Source: Megascapheus bottae (Eukaryota > Chordata > Mammalia > Rodentia > Geomyidae). Taken from it: DNA of 64,000 nucleotides. The stretch covers positions 1,633,501-1,697,500 of the forward strand of contig JANJXV010000043.1 of NCBI GenBank assembly GCA_024803745.1, given 5' to 3'. Shown piece by piece: positions 34,680 to 47,204 of this stretch. The notes beneath the pieces are model-generated. The model saw only the letters and a program-made list of their open reading frames with translations. It had not been told where the DNA came from and ran no database searches. A program made the position numbers and the translations under genes. Within the stretch, counting starts at the first letter, position 1. Each line of letters opens with the position of its first letter.

Positions 34680-35850
34680 ATGATGTCACAAAATGAATTC
34701 TATAGGTGGACAAGGAGGATTTCCAGTTGCAGTGTCATATGGTGTTGGAGATTTGATGAGATGTCAGAGGACGGGTTGATGATGGGATTTCCTACCATCA
34801 TGGACCCTGATTTGCAGAATTCACAGTAACAAAACTTGATACAAAGCTTACAAATCTCAATGAACTCATTAACATCGATGAGAGGGGAAAAATGTCCAAA
34901 GCAATATATTTTAGATTTTCCTCTGGAAAACAAAGCTTCCAAGTTCTATGTCTAGATGATCACATCAAAAATATGGTCAATAGGGGCCATGAGTTCACCC
35001 TGGTGGTGGACTGTTTGCCTAGCATACACGAAGATCTGGGTTTGATTCCTCAGTAGAGAAAAAGGTGGAAGTGGTGCTATGGCTCCAGTGGCCATGAGCT
35101 CTAGCCTTGAGATAACCCAAGGACAGTGTCCAGACCCTGTGTTTAAGCCCCAGGACTGGCAAAAGAATGTGGCTAATTATAACATATGGAGGAATGCAAT
35201 TTCAAGATGTAAGAGTTTTGAGTAGTCCCCAGACAATTTAACAACAGAAATATTCTGAATATCTGTGTCTTGAGTGGGGTTCCATTAGAAGGTACTGGAA
35301 TGAATGGAATCAAGGAGCCATAGGAGAATGCAATCATGATAATCAATGGTCATGTGTGTAAAAAAATGAAATTTAGATTGTAATGTGCACATTGGTGAAA
35401 GGTTAGGTGGAAGAGGAGAATGGTGGAAGAGATAAATCTGATGAAGAGACATTGTACAAGTATGGGACATGTTAATATGAAAGGCATTTCTACAAGGAAG
35501 TTAAGATAAAAAGTGTTAAAGAGAGAAAGTAGCTTAGTCAAATCATTAAAGATATACTCTTTAACTATCATCAGTGACTTCTGTGAAATACAAAGTTTTG
35601 TAAAACTTTAAGTATATGTGGAGAGCCAAGTACACAAGTGACATCAGCACATATTCATCTCCCCATAATTAAAAATAATACACGATAAGCCACACATTTT
35701 ACATTAATTATCTTACATCATTTGATTTGTCTCAACCATGTTCTCTAAATCAATAAAAGTTCCATAACAGAAAATAGCTTATGTATTCATTTTCCTACCC
35801 TGTCACAAACAATGATCATTTATTGGTTACCCTGATGAAAAACACATTTA
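34680..35850. other. Conserved inner module, left arm
   Basis: Counterpart of 59150-60270 (reversed) and 23340-24190/25745-26290. An IDL-Geo SINE (+) is embedded at 34985-35168 (partners 25795-25955 and 59780-59960). Apart from this and short antisense frames, no gene is supported. Confidence 0.6.
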
Positions 35851-35854
35851 GCTG

Positions 35855-35965
35855 TGTGCCTGTGGTTCACACCCAGAATTCAAGAAAGTCAGCATCAGAA
35901 ACTTGAGAATTTCCATTTCAAAGCCATCCAGGGCTGGGAAGTACATCAGAATTTTATCTCCATTT

Positions 35966-36004
<39 letters not shown>

Positions 36005-36053
36005 GCACCCACGCATACACACACACTAACACACAGACACAAATGGACACACA

Positions 36054-36108
<55 letters not shown>

Positions 36109-36215
36109 TTGCAGTCATGACTCAAGTAGTAGAACAATAGCCCTAAGCAAAAAAGCTCAGGGACAGTGTCTAGACCCTGAGTTCATGTACCAACACTGGT
36201 TCAAACAAACAAACA
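35855..36215 (+). mobile_element. B1/Geo SINE with long (CA)n insert
   Basis: 'gctgtgtgcctgtggttcacac' start and 'ctagaccctgagttcatg' end, separated by CA-rich repeats at 35970-36002 and 36010-36104. Partners at 23030-23320 and 58790-59125. Confidence 0.8.
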
Positions 36216-36254
36216 AACAATCCACAGAAAAAAGCACCACCTTACATTCATTAG

Positions 36255-36500
36255 TCAGCAGGTAGAGGCTCACCCCTGAGATCTGGGCATTTGGCCAGAC
36301 CTGTTCTTTTACAAGCACTAGATCCTAGCCAGTGGGGAGGCTCTACCCAGTAATCCTAGCTACTCGAGGGGCTGAGATCTGTGGATCAATGTCAAAACGC
36401 AGCCTGTGCACAAAAGGACTTGAGACTTTGAAAAGCTCAGAGATTTGAAAAGCTCAGGGATAGCACTCAGGCTGAGTTCACACCCCTTGACCCACAAAAG
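36255..36500 (+). mobile_element. B1/Geo SINE
   Basis: 'cagtaatcctagctactcgag' and 'caggctgagttcacacccc'. Partner 58450-58690 (-); absent from the D3 copy at 22.8-26.3 kb, so it inserted after D3 separated but before the arms formed. Confidence 0.7.
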
Positions 36501-36939
36501 AAAGAAAAGCACTGGAGACTATCTATAAAATAACTAAAAACAAAAGATCTGGCTTACATCATTTCCCAAGAAATGAGAAAGTCCAGAGTTCAAACACCAG
36601 TGCTACCAAAATCAAAATCATCTGTTTTTCTACACTTTATTGAGGTAAAATATCCATGATAGAAACTTCACATCTCAACCATTGTAAAATTCAGTTTGTG
36701 GGGTTATCATCTCTAGCTATGTGTTATCTTTACAAAGTAAAATTTTATGTATGAAATACAAATGGATCCTTCCCTTATAATTATCCATGACTTAGCCAGC
36801 AATTTTCTCTAGTACTCCTGTGTCATCAATTATACCAATGAAATGAGACAGATACAAAGAATGTGTACAGAGAGGTAGGATTTACAGGAATTCGGGTTAA
36901 TTTTTTTTCCTCTGTAAAACCATACTAAAGATGGATTTC

Positions 36940-37885
36940 CTACCTCCTGATGTCAGCTCCTGGTTTGTAAAACCTGCTCAGGGCTCCTTTGAGGTCCCGA
37001 TTTCTTAGGCTGTAGATGAAGGGGTTCAGGAAAGGAGTGACCACTGTGTACATCACTGAGGAGACAGCACTGCCGCTGAGAGAATGTGACAAAGCTGATG
37101 CAAAATAAACTCCCAATGCTGTCCCAAAGAATAAACACACCACTGACAGGTGTGAACCACAGGTGGAGAAGGCTTTGTATATCCCTCCTGATGATGGAAT
37201 TATCAGCACTGAAGAAACAATTTTATAGTAAGAGAAAAGGATTCCAAAGTTTGGAGGAAATCCATATATGGTAGCAACAACATATTTGAAGATAGCATTT
37301 GTGAGTGTGTCTTTACAGGAAAGATCCAGGATTTGAGAAGGGTCACAGAAGAAATTTGGTATTTCCAATTCCTTGAAATCAGTCATCCATAATGCCATCC
37401 ACACGTGCAATCAGCCAAGAAGCTGGCAACAAATGACAGCACAACCAAGGAGACACAGAGATGAGGGTTCATGAGCAGAGGGTAATTCAGGGGGTGACAG
37501 ATGGCCAGAAAGCGGTCATAGGCCATCATGGTGAGAAGCATAGCGTCCATATCTGTGTGAGGCAGCCTGCACAGGATCTGGCTCTGCTGTGACTCTGCAG
37601 GTTCACCAGCATCTTGGGAACAGTGGTGGAGATGAAGCAGATGTCATCCAAGGAGAGGATGGAGAGGAAGAAATACATGGGCGTGTGGAAGTGGGGGTCA
37701 GAGATAATGGCCAGGATGATGAGCAGATTTCCCAGCACAGTGATCAGGTACATGGACAGGAAGAGCCCAAAGACCATGGGTTGTAATTTTGGATCCTCTG
37801 AGATTTTCAGGAGAAGAAAATCTGTAACATAGGTCAGATTTGGTGCTTCTTCATGACCTGGACAACTGCTCAAAACCAAAAGCAT
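36940..37885 (-). pseudogene. Olfactory receptor pseudogene 4 (OR family 7-like)
   Basis: Minus strand, starting at an ATG (37885) directly after 'ttttctatcaag', which looks like a 3' splice acceptor and is also present at OR5. The N-terminus (sequon NLTY), TM1 '[13 protein letters not shown]', '[19 protein letters not shown]' and '[14 protein letters not shown]' are intact. About 25 bp are missing in TM3 (near 37545, between 'CLTQ' and the 'MDAMLLT' region), shifting the frame. '[16 protein letters not shown]' follows in another frame. A second 4-bp deletion at about 37410 precedes a frame that is open to the end: '[13 protein letters not shown]', '[10 protein letters not shown]', '[14 protein letters not shown]', '[16 protein letters not shown]', stop at 36940. 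OR5, its palindrome partner, lacks both deletions. Confidence 0.93.
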
Positions 37886-38879
37886 CTTGATAGAAAACTA
37901 AACACATATCCAGGAATTGTCAGCCTTAAATATTTGAAACTCAAATATTTATAAGCTTGAATCATGCACTACCTATGCAGTACAGTATACTAGTGAGTGT
38001 TTGTGAATTATGACTTTCCTTTACTTCTAGAATCTTCTCATTCTGGGATGCCTTTTCCTCAGGCTTTTGTCTACATGTGTGCCCCAGTGCCACACAGCTG
38101 TGTTGGAAAGCCAAGAAAATAAAGGCTGGCTAGTGCAAGATCACCTGACAGTACAGCACACCTTGTGTAGTGTGGTTGGGAGCAGGATCCTGGGCAGTAG
38201 GAGGGATCCAAGAATTTTACAAATTTATGATGCATTTCTCTTTCTAGGAGCCTATTTTTGGAGCCAGTGCCCTGCCCTAGGCTCTTGGAAGCCCATACAC
38301 TGAAAGGGTGGGAGAGTGGACTTTCATGTGTAGATTGAGATTCTGGGTTGTAAACTGGTCTGGAGGATTTCAGGAAGATCCCCTGGGGATAAGGCCAGTG
38401 GTACACCAAGCCAAGAGAGCAATTTTGAGTTAGCAGGACAAAGCAGTTTCCCATCTAATAGTGCAGCGAATATTTTTATCACACTGGAAAAGAATCCATT
38501 TCCATGAACAGTCACTCCTCATTCATCTGTATTCTAATATCAGGCAGGCATGAATCTACTTCTGGTTCCTCTGCACTTGACACCTCTGGTATTATGGCAT
38601 TTGTAGGGAAATGTGTAGGCCTGGAAATGTGATATTGAGCAAAATAAGTCAGGTTCAGAGAAGCAAGGGACATTTATCTTTCTCTAAATCATGGAAATTA
38701 GATTTCAAGTATCAAGATGTATGAGTACATATAGAGTCATGTGTATCAATGCACACACAAATTGAGTAAAGTGTGGCAGGAAAGGATTCTGATGGAACAA
38801 TTCCTCTCATCAATTAATCTGTAGTTTAAACACATGAATAGGAGGAAGTTGAAACAGTCTGCTCCTTAAAATATACAGT

Positions 38880-39440
38880 GTTTGAGGTGGCTCACACTTC
38901 TAATCCTAGCTATTCCAGAGGCTGAGGTCTGAGATTCACAGGTGGAAGCCAGACTGGTGAAGGGAATTCTGGGAAACTCTTGTTTTGAATTAACTAGCAA
39001 ATTCAGGAAGTTAGGACCTGGAGGCTATATGAAAGGACCTCCAGGATATGGAAATAAGAGCCATATAATGAGTGATTGTTGTCCATAGTGTCCTAGGTTA
39101 TTTCTCATCTCTTTTGTTTTTGTTTGGTTATTCTCATATTGTTATAGCATCTCACCTTGTTATCTGTTATATTTATATACATTTATTTGTTTATGTGAAA
39201 TTGATAGGGAAGGACAGAAAACAAGGTAGAGGGAGAGGGTGGGGAGAAGGAAATGGGCACAAAACATGAGAAGTGGTATCATTTTTGTGAAATAATGCAC
39301 TTTCTATCTGTCAAATATGATGGTAATCTTTCCATTAACTACAGTTAAAAAGGAAGGAATAAAAGCAGGAAGTGGAGCTGTATCTTTGAGCAAAAACGTC
39401 AGGGACAGCACACATGGCCTGAGTTCAAGCCACAGAACCT
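38880..39440 (+). mobile_element. B1/Geo SINE split by an L1 insertion
   Basis: Left half at 38880-39015 ('ggtggctcacacttctaatcctagc') and right half at 39360-39440 ('agcaggaagtggagctg' to 'gagttcaagccacag'), interrupted by the L1 at 39018-39352. 'caggaagt' occurs at both junctions. The same nested arrangement is present reversed at 55505-56090. Confidence 0.8.
39018..39352 (+). mobile_element. LINE-1 3'UTR fragment nested in a SINE
   Basis: 'gaaaggacctccaggatatggaaata' to 'catgagaagtggtatca' and 'ttaactacagttaaaa' is the L1 3' end, 5'-truncated within the 3'UTR/ORF2 end. Right-arm copy at 55598-55940. Confidence 0.82.
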
Positions 39441-39445
39441 ACATG

Positions 39446-39490
39446 GGTGTGTGTGTGTGTGTGAACTCACACACACACATATGCACACAC
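39446..39490. repeat. TG/CA imperfect palindrome
   Basis: (GT)n at 39446-39463 is followed after 'aact' by (CA)n at 39468-39490, so a single strand can fold into a GT:CA hairpin. Confidence 0.7.
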
Positions 39491-39599
39491 ACTACGGAAG
39501 GTGAAGGATATGAAATGAGAAAGAATGACCTAAAACCGAGAGCTCTGAAAAGGATACAGGGCATTCTGCCAATAATTTCACTGATGTGATATCATCTTG

Positions 39600-39725
39600 T
39601 CATTTTTACCATCATCACAATCTTCCTCCTTATTCTCCTTCTCCTCCTCCTCCTCTTCTTCCTCCTCCTTCACCTTCTTATCTTCCTCTTCCTCCTCTTC
39701 TCCTGTGCTTCCTCCCCCTCCTCCT
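39600..39725 (+). repeat. Polypyrimidine CTT/CTC tract
   Basis: Mixed CTC/CTT repeats. The purine partner in the right arm is at 55260-55375. Confidence 0.85.
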
Positions 39726-40349
39726 TTCAATCAGCCTCTAGGAGAACTTAGGAAACTGGTTTGAACGATTTATATGCTGCTACATTTGGTGATCCACAAA
39801 TGAGAATGAAAGCAGAGTAGGTAAACAATTCTCCATTACATATACTGGTACCCCTAACCTTCAACCCCTACCTGCAAATTCACTGAGGACATACACTTTC
39901 CAGTCTCCTTGTGTGCAGGGTTTTACAAGGACATCCTCACCCCTGTGATGCCCAAACCATCCTACCTGTACTCATACTGCAGAGAAGACATTCTTGAATG
40001 TCCTTCACCACCCATCCCACCCCACTCAATTGCTTGAGCTGCTTCTCTCTTCTGCTATGACTCAAGTGAACATTTGAGGACCCCAGATCCAGTGCCCAAT
40101 ACAAGTCCAGCCTCTGTCCTCAGGAAAGAGATGAAGACACCGAAGGAGCAGAGATGGTGGTGATGAGGAGACAGATATAGGAGCAGTGTCCTGGAGATAA
40201 GAGAGAGAAGGCTCATCCTTGATTTCTATATGGCCTTGGAGGATTAATACCCACAGCTCACATTAACCAAACTGTGTGTATTAACATGCCAAGTCTCTGG
40301 ACATTTCAAACACAGGGATGACAGAACCATAAAAAAAATTTCCATGACT

Positions 40350-40530
40350 TGTGGCCGGGAATGTGGCCTAGAACGCACGAAGCCCTGAGTCCGATTCCCT
40401 GGAATCATGCATACAGAAAAGCCAGAAGTGGTGCTGTGACTCAAGTGGCAGAGTACTAGCCTTGAGAAAAATGGGTCCAAGAACAATGCCCAGGCCCTGA
40501 GTTCAAGCCCCCAGAATGACAATAAAAAAA
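40350..40530 (+). mobile_element. IDL-Geo SINE
   Basis: 'ggccgggaatgtggcctag' start, 'cgattccctgga' B-box region, Geo half with 'gtggtgctgtgactcaag', tail 'aatgacaataaaaaaag'. Partner at 54450-54650 (-). Confidence 0.85.
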
Positions 40531-40689
40531 GAAAGCATTTTTAAGTAGTGTGTACTTGTTACTTTATAATCATGATTATTATTAATTTGTTGAACCAACA
40601 GATTATAATTCAACATGTAAGTTTGTGAGAAGAATGCATTTTGGTTGTTTACACCCTTTCTATTTCCCCAACTCTTCCAACAACAATGA

Positions 40690-41070
40690 TATCTTTAATA
40701 TTCTATTTTTAAAAAAATACATTTGAATTACATTAATGTAGTTGTACAAAGGAGTTGCCACTCAATAGAGCAGTTGATGAACACAATGCATCTTGATCCA
40801 TATCGCCACTTTCATTCTACTTCATTTTACCCAAGCCCCTTCCCTCATTGTCTTAATTTTCTAGGGTATGTATGGAAATTTTAATAACATTTCCCCCCTT
40901 CTCCCTTCATTCTACCATCCTCTACATTTCCAGTCACCTATTCTCTGATATTCATTTTGTTGGTATTTTGGACTTTCTAATGAATGACACCATTTAAACT
41001 CTATCCTAAATCTATCATATTTCAGTTGGTGCATTGGTGTTTCCTTGTCTTGAGAACATAGCTATGAACT
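40690..41070 (-). mobile_element. Old LINE-1 3' end fragment
   Basis: Reversed sequence ('aaatggtgtcattcattag' on the sense strand) resembles the 3' ends at 41690-41990 and 42190-42952 and its right-arm counterpart at 53940-54300. No coding capacity. Confidence 0.5.
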
Positions 41071-41689
41071 GTGGTTAACATTTTCATCTCTAGACATCAA
41101 TTTCTCTATCTTCCTCACATTAGTTTCATAAATTTCATGGCTCTAACCCTTAAAGACTTTCCAAAATATAACTTTATTTTCCACAGTTGTGGAAATATTT
41201 TACATGGAATTTAAAACATAATGAATTCTTCAGATTGTAGAAATAAAAAGGTTTTATTTTAAAAGACATATGTCACTTTCCTTTTACCATAGTACGAATA
41301 CATGTTCTCAAATTTGATCTAAATATGGGTAGAAGTCTAAGCTTTGTGTTTTGTGATTTGTCCCAGTGAAATGGCAAGAAGCAGATGGGTCTTTAAAAAG
41401 TTAGGAGCAATGAAAGAAGCAAGTGATTCAGATGAGATTTATCTGGAAAAGGATCTAAGACTCATTGGATGTTTTAGGTTGAAGTTTGATTATCATTTAG
41501 GAGTTTTCCAAAGGGTTGATCAATGCACATGTCAGCTTATAAGAACAGTGCATGTCAGGCAGTCAGCCCTTTCACTCCTTTCCTTCAATATTCAGAGTTT
41601 CACAGGATGTGCTTTGAATACATTTATTGCCTTCTCCTGTCTTTTTCTCTTCTCTCTCTCCCAACCTTTCCTTTCTCTCTTTAAACTAT

Positions 41690-41990
41690 TTTCCTCCACT
41701 TTTCCCTCTGACTCCTTATCACAGGTACCAGATTCCTGGTATTCATTCTTGTGGAATGTAGGTGAGTTTTCTAAGGAATGAAACCATTTAAAATTCCTCC
41801 CTGCATGGAGGGCACTTTAGGGTGTAAATTGGGTACCATTGAATATTACTCCACATGAGAATAATTTTATATTTATAAATTAAATCTAACTTCCACACAT
41901 GAGAGAAAATATGCATCCTTAGTGTCCTTGGGTCTGACTTGATTTCATTTGAATTATTTTTCCAGGAAATTTATTTTTTCACAAATGATG
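41690..41990 (-). mobile_element. Old LINE-1 3' end fragment
   Basis: Contains the reversed motif for 'accagaaat...aaaattcact' and 'catatgtggaaa'-type sequence (sense), as in 52780-53050. The 145-codon plus-strand frame at 41344-41781 overlaps it and is not convincing as a gene. Confidence 0.5.
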
Positions 41991-42189
41991 GAAGCTCATT
42001 CTTCCTGAAGGAGGAGGACAATTCCCTTCTGCAAATATTCTTCCTTCACTAAGAAGCAGGTTTGAGTTCCACTTTCTCCTATCATCTATTAACAACAGGA
42101 CATCGTCAGAGACTTGGATCAACCACACACATAAAAATCTAACTAATCATCATCACTGAGCTTGTGTCTCCAAGTCTACCTAATATTCA

Positions 42190-42952
42190 AGGCTCAAGGC
42201 CCTTCATCCTTGCAGCCCAGGTGAGACCCATGCGACATTTCTCCGATTGATTGGATGATCCCATATGGTGAAACAGAGTCCCAGGATTAACTATAGCACA
42301 CGTATGGGGAATGCGTTGAACTTGCACCCCTTGGGAATGAACCAGAGGACCAGAAACAAAGCAATAAGTGCACAGAGGCCCTACGGATGTGAGAAGGATT
42401 CTTAGGGGCACAGATTGCCCATTATGATGAGGAACTGGGCAGCCATATGTGAGGAGAGTGGCCTGGAAAAGAGACAAAAACAATATGAAGGATGTGAGGA
42501 TTCTGCTGTTGGTAGATTAACACATGGATGAAATTTGCCCAGATCACCCTCATTGGGCCAATGGAGCAAAGAAATGAGGTATCTAGACATAGTGGAATTC
42601 TGGTCATCCATTAATGAGGACAATTTTGTATAATTTGTAAAGAACTGAAAAGACATGGAAAAAATTATGTTAAAGGAAGGAAGCTGGACTCAGAGGGGTA
42701 CGTGATCAATGTTTTTCCTTGTATGTGGAAGGTACTTTTAGCTTACAAACTCCTTAATAAATACATGAGGTAGTATGATCTTGTATACAAATGTATTCAC
42801 TGATAAATAGCAGATTCAGGAAGGTCTCAAATGGTATAATTCCATAGAAAGGCAAAATCAAAGTTCAGAGAAATAAACACCAGAAAGTGGGTAGTGACAG
42901 GGTTTTAGTGGCGTCTAGGGGCTGATGAAAAGGAGAAGATGGGGAGAATGCC
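42190..42952 (+). mobile_element. Old LINE-1 ORF2 end and 3'UTR
   Basis: 'gtggaattctggtcatccattaatgagg' and 'gaaaagacatggaaaaaattatg' are decayed ORF2 C-terminal codons. The 3'UTR runs to 42952, where palindrome homology ends. Mirror copy at 51793-52560. Confidence 0.65.
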
Positions 42953-43463
42953 CAGCCGCTGACTTGTGGAGGGTGGGACCCTGGGGGCCTGGGCAAATGA
43001 CTCTGCCCGCCAGCTCTCCTGGGCTTCTGCTGGCGCCACCGCCTCACAATGGGCCAGCACTTCACTTACCACCACACCCTAACACCTCCTAGCTCCTCCT
43101 CCCTTCCTAAGTTCCACCTAGCACACCTGCAAGCAACATGTCCTCAGACACACATATCCCACTGCCATTGGCTTTCTGGTGCTACCTACATCCATACGGA
43201 GAAAACTCAGGGAAGGTGGAGAATGTCTGTTCTAATCACAGAGCACAGGTGTGTGGGGCTTCTTCATCAATCCAAACACGTTGCCCAAGAGTGCACACAT
43301 TGAGCAGACAGTCTGTGTTTAGGGCAAAAGTGATCAAGACAGTAGAAACCTAATACCTAAGTTTTCTATACCAACACATAACTGATCAAGGACAGAATTT
43401 CAAATGACAAAGCATGCCTGTATGGAACATAAAACCTACAGAATAACACACACCTACTAACAG

Positions 43464-43532
<69 letters not shown>

Positions 43533-43774
43533 ATATTTTTGCTCTCTTTCTCTCACAGGCTATATGTGCAGCAATCCCATATTGCATTAGGTACTCTAGA
43601 AAGCACAAAGAAATCAAATGAGTTCAAAGCATTTGAAAAGACACTAGACTTTTGTCTCTAGTTTACAATCCTACTCAGGAAATTTTAACTTGAAATCCAT
43701 GGTTCCCCAAAATGGGGCAAAAGGAACAGGAGCCTGATATCTCTACAGAACTAAGCTCCTCTGAAGGACTCTAC

Positions 43775-43950
43775 TGGTAAGATTGCTTCTCTAGGATGCA
43801 CAAATACTTGAATTCCATTCCTAGCATCCACATACATAGAAAAGCTAGAATTGGTCCTGTGTGTCAAGTGGTATAGCAATAGCTTTGGATTAGCAACCCA
43901 AGGGGAGTTCTCAGGCCCTTAGTTCTACTTTTGGGACTGCCAAATGAGAA
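43775..43950 (+). mobile_element. IDL-Geo SINE
   Basis: Diverged element ('tgcacaaatacttgaattccattcc', then 'ctgtgtgtcaagtggtatagc'); counterpart 46350-46520 in direct-repeat copy 2. Confidence 0.65.
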
Positions 43951-44287
43951 AAAAAATAAAGAGCTAGCATCCCTAAATGCAACCCTCATTTTTCTTGCTG
44001 TAGACTGGCCCCAAAGGTGTGGGAAATAAAGCCCTACTGCCTCTGCTTCTCTCCCATCACCTGGGGGTAAGGATAGGATGTGTTTTGTCTTGGGTTTGTA
44101 CCTTCTGTTAGGTTGAAAGGAAGTATGGGTTGATGTAACAGAATTCTTCACTGTCCTTCATCCCTTAAAATTTGTTGGCATTTCCTGAGTTGGAAATTCT
44201 TTTTGGAATCTCAAATCCACCTCGCAGCCACAAACTTTATGGTTCTCCTTCCATTTTTTTCTTTGTAGTTTTTGTAGTGTTTTTCTT

Positions 44288-44459
44288 TCTTTTTTGCCAG
44301 TCCTGGGTTTGAGCTCAGGGCATGAGCACTGTCCTTGGACTTTCTCAAGGGTAGGCTCTACCATTTGAGCCTCAGCTATATATGTGGTACCGAGAATTGA
44401 GCCTGGGTCTTCGTGCATGCTAGGCAAACACTCTGCCACTAGGCCAAACCCCCAGCCCT
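44288..44459 (-). mobile_element. IDL-Geo SINE, private to copy 1
   Basis: Well-preserved reversed element from 'tgccagtcctgggtttgagc' to 'ggccaaacccccagccc'. Its absence from 46.8 kb dates it after the local duplication. Confidence 0.8.
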
Positions 44460-44660
44460 GTTGTGCTTTTCTTTACCAAGCCTGAGGCTTAAACTCAGTG
44501 CGTGACCACTTTCCTGGAGATTATTCTTCTTCAGGCTAGCACTACCACTTGTGTCCCTGCACCCCTTCCTGCTTGTACTTAGGATGTGGAACCAAAGAAT
44601 ATTATCCCGATCTTCATGTACGTTAGTCAAGCACACTTCCACCCAGTCAAACTCTGACCC
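44460..44660 (-). mobile_element. IDL-Geo SINE, diverged
   Basis: Reversed element ('ctgaggcttaaactcagtgc', 'tcaagcacacttccaccc'); counterpart 46825-47035. Confidence 0.6.
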
Positions 44661-45299
44661 TAGACTGTGCTTTTTAGAGGGTCTTTTTCTGAGAAAAAGG
44701 GTGGGGGTGGAGGAAAGAAGGAAAGGAATGAAGAAAAGAAGTAAGAAAGGAAGGAAGACAAAAGGCCATTACTTCCAGTTACATTGGTGCAGTACTAACC
44801 ATTCTATTCTAACAATGATTACTTCCACTTTTACCTCCATCACACTGCAATAGAATAAGAAATTAGCCACACCTAATTATAAAACAAGAGACCAGGTACT
44901 GAGCAAAAGGAAATGAATTCTTACCAAGTCGAAACAGTTAATCTCCATAGTCTTCTAATCTCATGCCTTCTATCCATAAGCAATGATTCCAATGCAAACC
45001 TAGTTGAAATAGTTTGGTTTAAACACTGAAAATCACATTACTATAGCTCATTTGGGGATGCCATTCGCTGCTGATTTACCCTGTTACACCATCTATGATA
45101 ATTTAGGTACCGCATACACAACAGTCCTAGGATCTTCAGGTACTGAGTTGACAAGATTCAGCTTAGACATTTGTGCACTCTGTGCATTTAGGTCAAAATT
45201 CTATCAGATTCATAATTCAATCATTGTAAATGAGGGAAATTATGCAACCTAAATTCCCCTGGTCCAGGACTACTCTGTTTATCATAATTTTATTCATTC

Positions 45300-45950
45300 C
45301 TCCATTTCCTTAGAAATATTTTTCTGGTTATAATTAGATGCTTATTGTTTTTATATGTGTATTTGTATGTGTATATGCTGTACATAAACATACATTTATA
45401 GGTATTTATACACACACACACAAACACACACACAGAAATACACACTTCCATACACATAGACACAGACACACAGACAGACCCAGACCCAGACACATACACA
45501 CACATTTTCCATATCTTTTTGACCCATTCATCTAGTGAGGGGCACCTGGGTTAGTTTCATGTCTTAGCTATGATAAGTAATTCTGCAATAAATATGGTGT
45601 CGCTGGAAGGTTTCCTTTGGTCCTGATTTTACTAATGTAGGTAAATGTCCAGGAGTGAGATTGCTAGACTGCATGGGAGTTCCTTAATTATTCTTTGAGG
45701 AACCTCCATATTGCTGCTGATACTGTTTGAAACATGCTCACATATGTGTGGCTTCTCAGTTTTCTCACACAGAGACCCCAATAGTGAGTCATTGCTGTTG
45801 TACTGTTCGGATCTTATATGGTCCTATTAAGGCTACTAAGCACCTGTTGTTCCTTTGGTATTGACTTATCTCACTCAATCTGATTCCCTCTAATTTATCC
45901 ACTACCCAGTGCATGCCTTTATTTTATCTTGTCTGTGGCTGTGTAGAATT
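45300..45950 (-). mobile_element. Old LINE-1 ORF2 3' part with CA repeat
   Basis: 'gacccattcatctagtgaggggcacctggg' and 'gtaggtaaatgtccaggagtgagattgc' are reversed ORF2 C-terminal codons (the 'W..KMW' and 'LLG' region). CA-rich repeats lie at 45411-45505. Confidence 0.65.
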
Positions 45951-45954
45951 CCAT

Positions 45955-45963
45955 AGTGTGTGT

Positions 45964-46014
<51 letters not shown>
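45955..46014 (+). repeat. (TG)n microsatellite
   Basis: Nearly pure TG repeat of about 60 bp between an L1 fragment and direct-repeat copy 2. Confidence 0.95.
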
Positions 46015-46015
<1 letters not shown>

Positions 46016-46019
46016 GAGA

Positions 46020-47170
46020 CAGATAGATAGACAGATACAGATATAAGATAATCTCATGCAACGCACATGCACATACATATACACAAAATGTTTTGTTCTA
46101 TTTCTATCTTCAACTATGTGTGTAGCCCTCCCAGACTCAATAAAGTACTGAGTAAACTGTGAGACTCTGGGAAGGGCCATATAATCAAATGGGTAAAAAA
46201 CACTGGGAAAGCCAGTAGACTTTTGGCTCTAGGTTGCAATCCTACTTAGGAAATTTTGATTTTAAATCCATGGTTCCCCAAGGTGGGGCAAAATTTTCGG
46301 GGGCCTGTTATCTATACAGATCCAAGGTCCTTTCAAGGAGTCTACTGGAAGGTAGATTGCCTTGGATGCACAAACACTGGAATTCCATTCCTTGGCACCA
46401 CATACATAGAAAAGCTAAAATTGGTCATGTGGCTCAAGTGGTATAGAAATAACTTTGGAACAACAACACAATGGGAGTTCTCAGAATCTGAGTTTAGGTC
46501 CCAAGACTGCCAAAAAATGAAAAAAGAACCAACCATCCATAAATTCATTTCTCTTATGCTTTGCCATAGGCTGGCCTCACAGTTGTGAGAAACAAACACC
46601 TACTTCTTAGCACTCCCTTCTATCCCCAGGGGTAGAGGTGTGTTTGGTCTGGGTTTTGTACCTTCTCTCAAGTTGAAAGGGAGTGTGGGTTGATGGAGCA
46701 TAATTCTTTACTGTCCTTCATCACCTGATGTGTGTTGGCACTTCCTAATTTTGTAATTGTTTAGGGAATCTCTGATACATCATGTCTGCCCAGAGTTTAG
46801 CGTGCTTTGTGGTTCTTTCTTTCTTTCTTTCTTTATTTGTTTTGATGACACTGGAGGCTGAAATGCAGCGAATATCACTTTCCTTGAGCTTCTTCTTCTC
46901 CAGGTTAGCATTATCACTTGAGCCCCTGCACCATTTTCTGCTTATTCTTAGTAGGTGAAACCAAAGAATAGTACCTGTGTCTTCATGTATGCTAGTCAAG
47001 CACACTTCCACGCTGCCAATCTCTCATGAAGAACCTATGCTTTTTAGAGTCTCTCTCTGAGAGACAGAAAGACAAAATTCTTCTGCTGCTATTTTGTTGA
47101 TGCATAATATTCTAATGGTTATTTCACCATCTACTTCCATAAGACTGCAATAGAACAGAAAAGAAGCATG
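46020..47170 (+). repeat. Direct duplication in the spacer, copy 2
   Basis: See copy 1 (43370-44880). Contains diverged IDL-Geo SINEs at 46350-46520 (+) and 46825-47035 (-). Confidence 0.82.
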
Positions 47171-47204
47171 ACCTAATTTCTTGGTTTTGTTCTTCTTTAA
47201 TTAA

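Larger units (their letters stand above)
28120..42952 (-). repeat. Left arm of the large inverted duplication
   Basis: Pairs in reverse complement with 51793-64000. Matched points (left/right): 42935-42952/51793-51810, about 41460/53510, 40680/54310, OR4/OR5, 35640/59310, 33800/61190, 32480/61930, 30950/63440, OR3/OR6. The coordinate sums are close to 94,400-95,000 along most of the arm, so order is conserved. Only a few hundred bases of lineage-specific insertion (for example 32840-33530) break the alignment. Confidence 0.88.
43370..44880 (+). repeat. Direct duplication in the spacer, copy 1
   Basis: Matches 46020-47170: 'gaaatccatggttccccaaaatggggcaaaa' at about 43694 against the string at about 46263, and 'ttttgtaccttctgttaggttgaaagg' at 44095 against 46655. 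Includes (CA)n at 43463-43528. Copy 1 carries an extra IDL-Geo SINE at 44288-44459 that copy 2 lacks. Confidence 0.82.

Noticed and set aside
41344..41781. 145-codon plus-strand frame, partly mirrored at 52958-53492
   Set aside because: The two copies are similar because they lie in the palindrome arms. The sequence overlaps old L1 3' ends, and the frame is interrupted by repeats in the other arm.
43463..43528. Regularly repeated CA units as a possible CRISPR-like or spacer array
   Set aside because: Plain dinucleotide microsatellite in mammalian DNA; no repeat-spacer structure anywhere in the window.
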